Positions 1 through 12,000 of a stretch of 64,000 bases of DNA are shown here, piece after piece. Below the pieces are notes generated by a model. That model saw only the letters and a list, made by a program, of their open reading frames with translations. It was not told the DNA's origin and did no database searches. The DNA is from Nymphaea colorata (Eukaryota > Streptophyta > Magnoliopsida > Nymphaeales > Nymphaeaceae), in NCBI RefSeq assembly GCF_008831285.2, contig NC_045142.1, positions 21,017,354-21,081,353 of the forward strand, in the 5' to 3' direction. Position numbers and translations under genes: made by a program. The stretch's first letter is position 1; every line of letters begins with the position of its first letter.

Positions 1-586
1 CATCATGTTGCTGGGCTATTTCTTGGACATTAGTCCAAGATATAGCCTTACAACTGGACCACCCAATTGGACTGAGAAGTCCCCCCATTAGTACCGAAAC
101 AGACAATAGTCCCAGTATATGAATGGGTGAACAAGGAGAATTGGAGAGCCCAAATCTAGAAAACCCTTGGAGGAGTTTATGTCAGTACCATAAATTTGGT
201 ATATAGGCATACCTTAAATTTTGGATAAATCGAAAATGATTCACCCATTTATTCTCCATAGGTTCGAAGACCAATTTCCAAAACAATGCATATAGGCAAG
301 AGTCATAGGGAATGCATCATCAAATTTTCATTAATTGCTTGTTTGGATGCATATGATGTTTTACTTTGCCTCTAAGTCCATGTCCAAACCCAATGTCAAA
401 ACTTTTCTTGAGTCTCTATTGGGTCAATTCATGTCAAAGTCTAATACCTTCGTGGACTGAGAAAGCATTTTCCCATATGACCACATTCTATTCGGGTCGT
501 GTCAAGGTCGATTCGGACTTCGCATCATCCCAAGTGGAGTCTACCTACCTCAGTGGTATCTTTCATGGTACCCATCTTTTCGGTGT
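1..586 (+). other. Tat element 5' leader, non-coding
   Basis: No coding sequence is recognised before the PMD reading frame. Bases 1-130 are clearly similar to 62228-62369, downstream of the second family LTR, which shows that this is the region between 5' LTR and ORF1. The short open frame over 366-605 has no recognisable family similarity and is probably chance. Confidence 0.6.
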
Positions 587-1662
587 ATGTTTCCGAACCA
601 CTTAGAAGATTGCGGTCTCGAAGAAGCAATTAGTCTTGCCATGCAAGCTATCAATGGCGATCTAATCCATGCAATTTTTGGAAGATGGAACCCAAGGACC
701 AACACATTCTGGTTTCCATGGGGTGAAATAACAATCACTCTTGATGAGTTCTCCAACATTATGGGTTTGCCAGAACCAAAATGAGACCCAAGAGGACCAA
801 TTGAAGACCAGTTCCTTGTAAACCAAGGTCAAGTCAAAACTCTAGAAGTGATTCTAAAACTCACAGGAAAACGGAGCTGGCCTTTTCTAGAGAAAGATGG
901 ACATCAATATCTTCAACTACAAGAACTTGGTGAAACATATTCTCAATTTGTCAACCCTACGTCACTATCTAGAAGTGTTGCAGACAAGTACAAAAACTCC
1001 ATGGTGACTTGTACCGCGTCTTATCTTCTTCAACAATGAAGAACACATAACGGATTTCCGCATAGCTCGCCTCTTCAGAAAATGGGGGCATATCAAAGTC
1101 CGTCACATTTCCATAGCAATGGCAGCCTTGGCATTCCTTTACAGAGGGTTGACCAAATTTTCAGTTGGAAATGCAGACTCGATAGAAGGATGTGTCTTCG
1201 CACTGCAAGCATGGTTCTACAAACACGTGGGGCTACAATCATGTCATTTTTAAAATACAGATGGTCAGTTATCCAGTATGGAGCACTACCGCAGAAAGAT
1301 GGAGGAAGTTGATGACTCCACCATCATTTGGGACTTCTTTGATCGAGAGGTCATCAAGTCAAGATACACTTACAACCGAGTCAGCGGAAGTCTTCTATTG
1401 AGACCGTTTTTCATAATTAAATATCATTCAGAGCGTTGCCTCAGGCAATTCTCACTGCGACAAAGGAAGACATATCCAATTGAGTCGGAAGGAGCCATCG
1501 TGGAGTGTGAACTAGACACTGAAGAGTAGTCCGGGATATACACCTATGCCCAGCAACGTTGGGAATCATTTGTTCACTTGTATCTTGTCCTCGGTTCAGG
1601 AATGGGTCCCGAATATGTAAAATGGTGGGATGAAGTCCGCCCATCTATCCTTCTGTCCTAGA
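587..1662 (+). pseudogene. ORF1 of the Tat element: plant mobile domain (PMD, aminotransferase-like) relic
   Basis: The translation shows the signature of the plant mobile domain family: a stretch with WNPRTNTFWFPWGE, then ITLDEFSNIMGLP, later FRIARLFRKWGH, AALAFLYRGLTKFS, GCVFALQAWFYKHV, and near the end YAQQRWESFVHLY with KWWDEVRP. PMD occurs in plant host proteins of the MAIL/MAIN type and, as established, in many plant transposable elements; its biochemical role is not settled. The frame opened at 587 runs through an in-frame TGA at 782-784, shifts near 1015-1040, shows a TAA near 1253, and ends about 1662. It lies between the leader and gag, where Ogre/Tat elements carry an extra ORF1. 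The family call is good, the exact ends are not. Confidence 0.75.
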
Positions 1663-1839
1663 TTGTCTTGTCTAGTTCATTGTCATTAAGTCAAAATTTG
1701 TCAAGTCTTGTCAAGTTGTGTTGAACTTTGTTAAGTTTTGTCATCTTTCTTTTTGAATGCAATCAAAAATTTGTCATCTCTCATCAAGTCAAATCCTGAC
1801 ATTTTCAATTTCTCTTCTTGCAAGGTGAACATCCACTTT

Positions 1840-3405
1840 ATGGTTGAAACCAGAAGCCAAAGCAGGAGAAGGATTGAAATGGAGCTTGATCAACCTTTTA
1901 TAGGAGACAGGGGAGAAGAATCCTCCTCAGAAACACCTCCCAAGCTTGAAATAAATGACCCAGAATTTGAGGAATACAAAAGATTCCAGAAATACATGAT
2001 TATGTTCAATGAAGAACAAGCCCAGGCAGAAAAAGCCAAAAATAAGGGAAAGAAAACAAGGAAATACTCATCAAGAAGTTCAGACTCTTCTGAAGACGCT
2101 ACAACAGAATCTAGTAGTGAGAAAGAACCAAAAACTTCCAAGAAAAAGAAGGGAGAATCCTGGAAAACAAAAATTCAGGAAGTTGAAAAGAAGTTAAATG
2201 CAGTACAACTTAAAGGCAAGAACAAAAGGAATTTCACTTGCGAAGATTTCTATGAAAGCTTCGAAAATGACAAGCACATAAAAAACTTACCCAAGAAATT
2301 TATGAAATTTGATGGCCATGGAGGCCCAAAGGCACATTTGGCTATGTTCTTTGCTCAATGCTACAAATTCCACCACAATCACAGGGCCCTCTTTCGATGT
2401 TTCCCCAGAAGCCTAGAAGGAATTGCAGCACAATGGTATCGAGAACACATCAACCCAGTGGAAATGAAAAATTTTGACATGTTAATCAACCTTTTCATTG
2501 AAAGGTTCATCAAAAATGTCAAAACTGCACCAACGATCACCAAACTATGCTATCTGAAACAGAGGCCAGGTGAAAAGGTGAGAGATTTTATTCAAATGTG
2601 GATGTCTTCTTGCAACAAGATGAGGGACTCAATCTCTCAATCCCATGCACTGGGATTGATCGTAAACAATTTGACACAACCATTAAGGAGCCTCATTTCC
2701 AATGCTCCAATGGAGTCTTTCATCGATCTCACTGAGAGAGCAAAATGCATTGAAGCAGGAATTGAGAATAGAGCTTTTGATGCTGTCATCCCGGTGAAAG
2801 TAAGGGAAGATACAAAGAAGAATAGCAGGAGTCAAAATGCTCCAGCCAACACCGCCACCTTCAAGAAAGAGAAGCCAGAATATCCCAAGAATAAAGGGCT
2901 AATGGACATAGCTAGTGGTAGTAGCAGTGGCACTAAAAATAAACATCCTGGATGGGGATACGATAGGAAATTCACCCCATTACAACAGAGTTATGAAGAG
3001 GTCATGCACATGTTGATCGAAAGAGGTACTCTGTTTCTCCCAAAAGTTTCCAACCCCACACCGATGATGGGGAAAAACAAAGAGCAATTTTACAAATTTC
3101 ATCGTGCTCCATGACGTGACACAGAAGACTGCCTTGTACTTAAAAATATTATGCAAGATGCAGTAGATAAAGAAATCATCAAAGAAGTCAGCGAACAACC
3201 AGACATTCTCAAAAACCCTTTTCCTAAACATGAGAAAGGAATAGTTTCGATGGTCAGATTTTCAACAGGTCGTCAAATTATGGTGACAAACAAAAGGGAT
3301 ACAGCGTCCCTGGATTTTTTTGGATTACTTTTCAAACATGATAAAGGATCCATCAATGCACAAACCAGACTGGTTAAACAAGACCATCTGACGGAGATTG
3401 ACTAG
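1840..3405 (+). pseudogene. gag: gag capsid protein of the Tat element
   Basis: The capsid precursor packages element RNA into virus-like particles in the cytoplasm. I chose the start at 1840 because the sequence from there (MVETRSQSRRR) resembles family starts, although the frame is open from 1738. A charged, Lys/Ser-rich segment is followed by the retrotransposon gag domain (about residues 130-300), with LPKKFMKFDG, the AAQWY motif and LKQRPGEKVRDF. No CCHC zinc knuckle is visible; the C-terminal end has the DTEDCLVLKN pattern typical of Tat gag. One in-frame TGA lies at 3112-3114, where the family usually has an arginine or similar residue (a CGA to TGA change would explain it), and the same frame continues to a TAG at 3403-3405. 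Protease follows in the same frame. Confidence 0.85.
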
Positions 3406-4395
3406 AAGTCACAAGTGTGTGACCCTGAACCATTGGAATCCATTTTCAAGGAATTAGACCCCTTACCCGAAGTTAGGAAGGGAGGATTTAGCCTTAACTA
3501 AGGAAATGGATGGGCATTTGAATTATGTGAAAATGGTCAGATCATGTTCTCTGATAAAGATTTACCAATTAGAGGTGCATCGCATAATGATGCCTTGCAC
3601 ATAGTAGTAGAAACAAGGGGAACCAGAGTTTCTCATGTTTTAATTGATGGTGGAGCAAGCCTGAACATTTGTCTACAACAAACAGCTGGTGAGTTAGGCA
3701 TAAGACAGGCTGACTATACTCCATCGTCGATTTTCATCCATGGATATGATGGAACAGGACAACCATGCCTAGGATGTATATGTCTAGATCTGAATATCTC
3801 TGAGACGTATCATCGGGTTTTATTTCATGTGGTGGATATAGAACCCTCATTCAACCTATTGCTTGGCAGACCGTGGATCCATGCTACCAATGCAGTTCCT
3901 TCCACTCTACATCAGTGCATCAAATGGACTCATAACAGGAATACTATAACCATCTATGCAGAGGATAGGGAGAGTCGACTTGTGCACCCAATGATTCCAG
4001 TACCAACATATACAATTGAGGTACCCAGTACTTGAGTCTGCAAAGAAGAAAAAATATCTCAAAGTCTTAGCAAATTGGCCATTCAGAAACCAAAGAAATA
4101 GGTGTGGGTGAAAAAGGGTACCAAACCTGAAACAAGTTACAAAAGTCATCCGTTATTCAAGAAATTCTGCCAGAATGAGAAAGGATTGGATTTACTCATA
4201 CGCCATGCCTACCAGCCATTTGCTAGCCTCGGCAAACATGAAAATAGAAACTTGGAACCAGTTACCTTGACAGGACAACGAGACACTCAAGCCTTAGGAT
4301 GCCAAAGCTATGAAAAAGTGGATGCCGAGGAAGAATTCAAGTCAATACCTTTTGTCAAGAGCAATACCATGGGCAGATGTTCCCCATCAATTTGA
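3406..4395 (+). pseudogene. Retroviral-type aspartic protease region of the Tat element
   Basis: The protease domain (about 3544-3960) has the active-site motif LIDGGAS, followed by the second conserved block LLLGRPWIH and VPSTLHQCIKW, an arrangement characteristic of Tat-type protease, which cleaves the gag-pol polyprotein. The frame is the same as gag, interrupted by stops at 3403-3405, 3499-3501, 4033-4035 and 4099-4101 and ending at 4393-4395. The part after 4036 (with YKSHPLFKKFCQ) is a linker of unknown function. Reverse transcriptase follows in a different frame after a T-rich 170-bp stretch, so either a frameshift or an intron separates protease from RT. Confidence 0.8.
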
Positions 4396-4564
4396 ATCAA
4401 CAAATCCACCATCATTTTGTCATCATTTTGTCATTTTGTCGTCATTGTACTCCAATAAACCAAATGTCTTCATTTTGTAATACCTTCAAAAATACAATGA
4501 CAAATGCAAATTACTTCCATATGCAATGTCTCAAATTTCATCTAACTTCTTTACAATCTTTAGG
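4396..4564 (+). other. T-rich spacer between protease and RT, possible intron
   Basis: This stretch is T-rich with repeated TCATTTTG units and no coding pattern. It ends in TCTAACTTCTTTACAATCTTTAG (split here: branch-like TCTAAC at 4541-4546, pyrimidine-rich run, AG at 4562-4563), directly before the first RT-frame ATG at 4565. Ogre elements are known to carry an intron between protease and RT. A convincing 5' splice donor is not obvious, so this is inference. Confidence 0.35.
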
Positions 4565-6721
4565 ATGACATCTGAGGATCAAACATCAAGAGCTTTTAAG
4601 GAGATAAATCTAGAACTCACTGAGGCAGAAAGTCTAGAGTTCATCCAAATGAGAAAGCAAGATCAACCGTCACCTTTGATTAATGATCCGATTGAGGAAA
4701 TTAATATTGGCACGAAAGAGAGTCCAAAGATTTTGCAAATTGGAACAAGTCTCTCAGCAGAAGAAAGGAAAGAGTTGATAGACTTCCTCAAAGAACATCA
4801 ATAAGCCTTTGCATAGACTTATGAGGACATGTCAGGACTTGATACAAAATTAGTCGAGCATCGACTACCATTGAAACCAGAATGCAAGCCAATCAAACAA
4901 AAGTTGAGGAAACTAGACCCTCGTCTTGAGGGGCAAGTTAAGGAAGGCCTAGAAGACCTACTAAAGGCAGAGTTCATTCGAACAATCGACTATCCTGAAT
5001 GGTTAGCAAATATTGTGGTAGTCCCAAAGAAAAATGGCAAAATTCGGCTCTACATCGATTTCAGAGATTTGAATAAGGCTACACCAAAGGATGACTACCC
5101 ACTTCCAAACATTGACTTGTTGGTAGACAGTACCGCAGGTCACGCTATGTTGTCCTTTATGGATGGATATTCTAGCTATAACCAAATTAAACTGGCTGCT
5201 CAAGATCAAGCCAAAACATCATTTACAACCTGATGGGGTACCTTTTGCTATACAGTAATACCATTTGGTTTGAAGAACGCTGGGGCAACATATCAAAGGG
5301 CTATGGCAGCTATTTTTCATGACCAAATGCATCAAATAATAGATGCATATGTAGATGATCTACTAATTAAGTCAAAAACAAGGGAGAATCACATCAACAT
5401 TCTTTCTCAAGTTTTTGATATACTCTTACAATACAAACTTAGATTGAATCCACAAAAATGTGTATTTGGTGTGGAATCCGGTAAGCTTTGGGGATTTATG
5501 GTCAGTAAGAAGGGAATCGAGATGGATCCTTCCAAAGCGAAGGCGATCATCGAAATGTCACCACCAACAAATCTTAAGGAGCTACGCAGCTTGCAAGGCA
5601 GAATTCAGTCAATCAGAAGGTTTATATCTAATCTTGCCATGAGATGCGAACCCTTCAACCATTTACTGCAGAAAGGAGTTAAATTTAAATGGGGACATGA
5701 ATGTCAAGCCTCATTCGAAAAGATCAAGAAGTATCTTCTTTGCCCACCAATTTTAAAACCTCCAACTTTGGGGAAACCTCTACTCCTTTACATAATAGTT
5801 AACGATTTAGCCTGTTGTGGATTTTTGGCTCAATATGAAGAAGGATGTCGAATAGAACATGCCATTTATTACATCAGTAAGACATTTGTGCAGTATGAAA
5901 AGAACTACTCGCACATGGAAAAAACTTGCTTAGCCTTGGTATGGATGTGTCAAAAATTAAGGCATTATCTATTGGCTTGCGAAGTTATAATTTTATCCAA
6001 ACTTAATCCACTCAAATATATCCTCGAACAGCCAATCTTGAATAGAATGATAGCAAAGTGGCAGGTTTTGCTGATGCAATATGATTTGGAATATGTGTCA
6101 CAAAAATCAATCAATGGGAAAGCCATTGCAGACCAATTGGTAGATTTTCCTCTATATGAAGAAATTAGAACAAATGATGATTTTCCAAATGAGCAAATCC
6201 GAACGACTAAACCAGAGCCGATTTGTGAGATGTACTTTGATGGATCTAAGAGCACAACTGGGGCAGCCATTGGGATACTTTTCATTACACCAGAAAGAGA
6301 AATGATTCCTTACTCTCTCAAATTGAATTTTTCCTGCACGCATAATATGGCAGAGTACGAGGCCCTAATCCAAGGACTCAAAATGTTGCTCAAATTTAAA
6401 GTGCAAAGAGTTTGCATTTTTCGAGATTCTCTCTTAGCTGTCAGTCAGGTCAATGGAGATTGGCAAGTCAAAGATCAGAAATTGATCCCATATCAAGAGT
6501 TAGTAGCTTCCCTCTTAAGACAATTCGAGGAATATCAACTCTTATATGTCAAAAGAGAATTTAACCCAATAGCAGACGGTTTAGCCAGTTTAGGCTCTAC
6601 CATTGCCTTCAAACCTGGAGAATCTATCAGATCTTTTGAAGTTGGAAGACTCAAACAACCATCTTTTGTCATACCAGAGCAGATGTTGCAAGCAGAAAGT
6701 AGAGAAACACCATGGTATTAA
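4565..6721 (+). pseudogene. pol: Tat element reverse transcriptase with gypsy RNase H and second RNase H
   Basis: This pol part copies element RNA into DNA and degrades the template RNA. RT covers about 4840-5500: VPKKNGKIRLYIDFRDLNKA, then SFMDGYSSYNQI, then the catalytic YVDD at 5348-5359. A connection region follows, then a gypsy-type RNase H relic (about 5785-6010, with YYISKTF and LRHYLL), whose first catalytic region is degraded as is usual in this lineage. A second, archaeal-type RNase H occupies about 6215-6600 and keeps all four acidic residues: YFDGS, AEYEA, FRDSLL and IADGLA. The frame is preserved throughout, with in-frame stops at 4802, 4814, 5231 and 6719. The stop at 4814 stands where the family has Trp (TGG to TAG). 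Confidence 0.9.
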
Positions 6722-7960
6722 AACATCAAGGATTTTCTCCAAACTGGAACACTTCCACCAGAAATGTCTCAAAAAGAGCAAAGAGTTTTGAGACACATGT
6801 CTTCAAGATATTTCATTTCAACCGACATCTTATACAGAAGAGGATTCAGCACAGAATATGCTACATGTCTCGATGCAAATAAGGCACTAGAAGTCATTCA
6901 AGAAGCCCATGACGGAATTTGTGGGGGACATGTAGGGTATCAGACCCTCGTCAAGTAGATAGTCAGAGCAGGGTAATATTGGCCCACAATGCAAAGAGAC
7001 TGTCTCCAATTTGTCAAGAAATGCATCAAATGTCAGTTGCATGCACTATCAATTCATGTTCCAGCAGTGTACCTTCATTCGGTCAGCTCACCATGGCCAT
7101 TCTCTATTCGGGCCTTCGACGTGGTCGGTCCAATCAATCCACCTACCTCAAATGGACACAGGTATTTTCTTGCAGCTACAGATTATTTCACCAAATGGGT
7201 GGAAGCGATCACATTAAAAACAGTCGAAGGACAACACGTAGTGTCCTTCATTCACAAAAATCTTTTGTGTAAATTTGGCATCCCGCATGATATCATTTCT
7301 GATAACGGTACTCATTTCAAAAATGAGAAAATGCGCAATCTCTGTCACAAACATAAAATACAACATCACTTTTCTGTCCCACATTACCCTCAAGGTAATG
7401 GTCAGGCAGAAGCAACCAACAAGATTTTGATTCGTGTCTTAGAAAGGACTGTTGAAACAGGCCGAGATTGGCACGAGAAAATGCACAATGCACTTTGGGC
7501 GTATCGAACCACAATTCGGACACCCACCAATGTTACACCAGCAGAGATAGTATATGGAGCGGAAATTGTCCTACCATTACATGTCCAAAAACCAACAATG
7601 AAATTTGCTGCTCTCATTGAACTCCCAATTAGCAAGTATAAAAAAAAGAGACTTGCTCAATTAGACCTCTTAGATGAGAAAAGACTACAAGCGGCAGAGC
7701 AAGCTGAAATCTTTTGCAAGAGAGTCGCCTGACATTATGCCAAATCGGTCATTGAGAGAAAATTTCAAGTAAATGATCTTGTACTAAGATTTATAGTTCC
7801 ACTCAGGAGTAGACCTAAGGGAAAATGGGCACCGAACTGGGAATGACCTTATGTCATCAAGGAGGTTCTACCTCACAATTCTTATCGGCTGATTGACGTC
7901 GATGAGGTCGAAATCCCTGATCCGATTAATGCTTTGCATCTCAAGAAATTCTATACTTGA
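6722..7960 (+). pseudogene. pol: Tat element integrase
   Basis: The integrase inserts element DNA into the genome. An N-terminal HHCC zinc-binding region is visible (HDGICGGH, later KKCIKCQ), then the catalytic core with D in FDVVGP, D in ISDNGTHF and E in GNGQAEATNK, i.e. the D,D,E triad is intact. The C-terminal part ends with ALHLKKFYT, typical of Tat; no chromodomain is visible. The frame is the same as RT. In-frame stops lie at 6956-6958 (TAG), 7730-7732 (TGA where arginine is usual) and about 7844 (TGA where glycine is usual), so the copy is inactive through point mutation only, without frameshift. Confidence 0.9.
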
Positions 7961-8997
7961 ATTTGCAAATCAATGATTTCGAAACAATTGTGCTTTAAGC
8001 ACATTTTTACCAATTTTCAAACCAACTAAGGGGTATAGTATCCTTTAGTTTCAAAAAAAGAAAAAGCATCAAAATTTTCAAACTCAGCCCATGTCTTGAG
8101 GACAACAGCAAAGGCATTGGCTTGAAATATGCAAGAAATTTCAATGAAATTGAGGGATTAATGTAGAAAAATTAATGTTGGTCTCGACAATTGGCACTTG
8201 TAAGGGTCTAGCATGAGATGCCACAAGAAAAAGTCCTTGTGAGCTAAAAGACCTTGGCAAGATGCAAGAAAAGCTATCAAGCAAAATGAGTTGAGCGATG
8301 ACCTCGGGGTGAGTGTAGTTGTTCCTCTGGTTCAAAGCTCTGCAGGCGCGGGTGGGCATACGACCTATGCTTACACCGTGAAGCTAAAGAACAAACCATG
8401 AACATTTTGCTTATATTAAGTCTCCTAAAGCCTTTTGAATTCGAGCAAGTAAGTTCGAGGAGTGTTTACACTTGGTACCCTAAGGCCAACTGGTCTAGGA
8501 GTTACCGGCCCAAAGCTTGTTACAAGGGTTCAGAAGAAAGCCCGATAGACTTGATATTACACAAAGGAAACTACACAAAACCGCCAAAGCGGTGGAACTC
8601 CGTAGTAGCTTTTGGGGTGGTGAGGAATATTCCCCAAGAGTGAAGGGTGGCTCAAAAAGAGAAAATCAAAATTCAAAAGCAAAAAGTGCATAGGTGAAAA
8701 ACTAAGCAAAAGGAGAGAAAAAGCAGTTGCCAATGGTTTAGAAGGCATCAAAGGCTAAGTTCTCCAAGCATCAAATGCAAAAACTTTCACAATTGCAAAA
8801 TTTTTCAACCAACATTAAGTTCTCTACAAAGTCTCCACTGAGATAGAGGAAAATCTTCTTATTTCAGGTCTATGTCTATCATTTCCCCACGAGTGAGGAT
8901 GATTCAACATCATTTGAAAAATGGATTTTCCAAACCATTTGTAAAAATTTGGTGCGTAAATCTTTGCTATTAAGCAAATTCTTCAACTTCCTTAACA
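7961..8997 (+). other. Tat element 3' untranslated internal region
   Basis: About 1 kb between the integrase stop and the polypurine tract has no recognisable coding domain. Short open frames on both strands (for example 8398-8643) lack family patterns. Long 3' non-coding regions are common in Tat elements. Confidence 0.6.
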
Positions 8998-9012
8998 GCA
9001 AAGAGGGGCATC
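8998..9012 (+). other. Polypurine tract of the Tat element
   Basis: GCAAAGAGGGGCATC stands directly before the LTR start TGTTAACACC. A purine-rich run at this place primes plus-strand DNA synthesis. Confidence 0.75.
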
Positions 9013-12000
9013 TGTTAACACCCCAAATTTTTCCACATCAAAATTGAAGCAATGTGAAAATTTCACAAAAAAATTGTGAAAATTTGTAATTTCAAAGCCA
9101 ATTTCAAATTTAAAGAACAATTAAGATTCAAATCATGAATTTAACCCGTGACATGAATCCCAATGAAGGATTACGAGTCCAAATCCAATTACAAAATTCA
9201 AATTTTGACTTAGATCCAAGAATTGAGTATAGAATGCTACGTGGGACCCATGTGTGGGCCCCACCTAGCCCGTATGGCCAAGAGTCCCCCCAGGGTCACT
9301 CCCCCCATTTAAAATAAATAAATAAATAAATAAATAAATATTTTCACCCAATTAAATGAAAATCATTTTCAAAGAGAAATGAATGATATCATAACTAAAA
9401 ACCTAGGAAAAGTGAGACATTTATGTCTCTCTCTTCTTTAAGTAGGTCCTCTTTAAAGAGGAGTCAATTTTCAAGGAGCAATGACTAGGCTGGTCAAATT
9501 CACCTAACCTACTTAATTCAAGTAGGTTTGACTCTAGTGCACCCAAATATGGCATCAATCTCAGCTAGGCTCGATCAACTTGGGCTCGGCATAGTAAAAA
9601 AGGATAGGTCTGTCTCACGATCCAATTAGTGGACGAAAATAGACTTTGACCGAACCAAACCCACTTTGACTAAACTCACTCAAAGTACAATTTAGCTCAA
9701 TTAAGAGCTTTCTTGACTCAAATTTATCAAATTACCTCAAACAAAGTCAAACTACTCGCAAATGAGCTTTGACTTTCGTCAATTGGTCGAAATTGACCAA
9801 TCTGGACAATTTTGCTCTTCTGTGGTCAAATTGAGATTACAGAGCCTAAATTAGTTCATGAAAGGCAAATAAATATTTGGATTTGTCAAATACATGAATC
9901 AAATACCAAATTTAAATTGAATATTTCAAACGAAAGTTTGATCCAGTTGAAATCCAGTTTCAATCAAGTTTTGGATGAAAATACCCTTTTCGAACCAAAT
10001 TTGATAAAATTTTCGAATTTTATTAAAATTTAAATTGAATTATCATAATTCAATGGCATTTGGTGCTTAGTAACTAGGTTTTAACCTTACAAGCTCGATT
10101 TCAAACAAAAAATAAATAAATAGTACAAATAAGGGCAAAACCCTGTGCAAGGGCATTTTCATCCAAAATTTTGGTCAAGTTGGTCACCTAGGTCTGAACC
10201 CATATTGACCAAACCTAGCCCAGCACACCTAGCTCGTGGAAATGGGCTGAGAAATGGCCAATTAGAGCCTTTAAAGCCTATTTAACTCATTTTACAAGTC
10301 CCCAAGGTCTTAAGCAAGTTCCCAATGTGAGTAAAGAAGGTGGTTGAACCCACCTCCTCCTCTATATAAACCTCCCCTTGGCCACTGAGGAGGGGGACGA
10401 ATTTTTGGAGTATTCTATCAAGTGTTGCTGCCAAGGAGCTTGGAGAGAGAAGCGAAGTAGGAGCAAAAAGATTCGTCCAAACTTTCTTCTCCCCTTTCTC
10501 TCATTTTCTTCTTCATTCTCTCTATTGAGTTTGCTAAGTTAGGGTACTTAAGTGAATGCTTACTTAGGATTTTCGTGGAGAGAAGCTCTCTCATTTTTCA
10601 TTCCAAATTCCAGCAAGCAAGCTATTTCTTATTCTAGCTTTGCTAAGCTTCAACCCACGGTTGGATTCTTGTTTAGGATTGCAAGATTTAGAAAACAAGT
10701 GAAGACGAAGACAAGCATCAAGACCGACCGCAAGGTAGGTAATTTTAACTCACTTCTCTTCTACTTTTGCTTCTTGTTGATTTATTTTAATTCCAGGAAT
10801 TCGTGGGAGGGTTTATTTTCATTTGCCTACGGCTGGGAATGATGTCCAGCTAAGGGAAACCTACGCTTCAATGTACATGTTAGTGCATAATGCATGCATA
10901 TGTCGGTTTTTCTTAAATATGAATCCACGTATCAAATTTTGAAATGGGCCCCAAGGCCACGTCCTTTTCAAAGGAACCAACTTAATACCATTTTGAACTC
11001 CCTACCATGAGAGAATCCCATGGTGAGAGAGTGATTTTGCTGCATCACATATGATGAAAATGCCTATAAGGGATGAATACGTTCTTATGAATGTGATCTA
11101 CCCTTGCATGGCGAAATGATGGACGAATAAGCTTGAGCATTGTTCTATTTTCTTTCTTATTCACAGTCATTTTGATTCATGTCTTTGAATTTAATTAATC
11201 AAGGGTAGTACGGGAGATGTGAAACAAGTTTTCAATCTTCATACATAAAATAACCCAACCATGAATCATCATGATTCACGAATCATGCAGTCCCTTGATA
11301 AAATTTCATTTTGAAAAGAAAGGTACGTATATGTATACATTGTTATATATATATACATATATGTATCCGGTTTCTTGTCAAAAATCACATTCCTCTCTTA
11401 AAATCAGGTTGGAACATGTTTCCAAACCGTTCTTTTTAAGGAAATGGGCTATTTTTATTGATTTTCCTAGTCCAAGGCTATGAATTATTTTCATTTCGTT
11501 TTTACTTAATTTCAGCAAATCCATACATAAGATGTATGTATGTTGTTGAAATCAGGCCATGTTTCATAGGAATTGGTTTAAGAATGTCAAAGTTTACATA
11601 TTTGAAATACCAACTAACCTAGAATCATCCAAAGGAGTTGACAATTTCAGTACTACCAAATCTGGAATTTGAATCTATTTGAAAGACTTGTCGTTTCCAT
11701 CCAAGAAACAAGATATTTATTAGAATCAATATCCACAATTTTCAACTATTTAAATCAACACAAGGTTTGATTTTCAGCTATTTTGAGACAAAAGTGGATG
11801 TCATCCACGTCTCCCATCCATTTCAATGATTGAACTTGGCATGATTTATATATTTTCATCATTTTGATAATTTTATGTCAAGTCTCAAGCTTATGGACTA
11901 CATCTCTAATTTATGTGCTTAATCATATAATAAGCACATATAGAGAAAGTCCTACATTATAATCAATCTTCATACATAGATTGTATGACGTGCAATATGA

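Noticed and set aside
366-605. 79-codon frame before the PMD ORF
   Set aside because: No family pattern, and it overlaps the start of the recognised PMD frame in another phase.
1890-2141. Minus-strand frame within gag
   Set aside because: It is antisense to the Lys/Ser/Glu-rich gag N-terminus and has no independent pattern.
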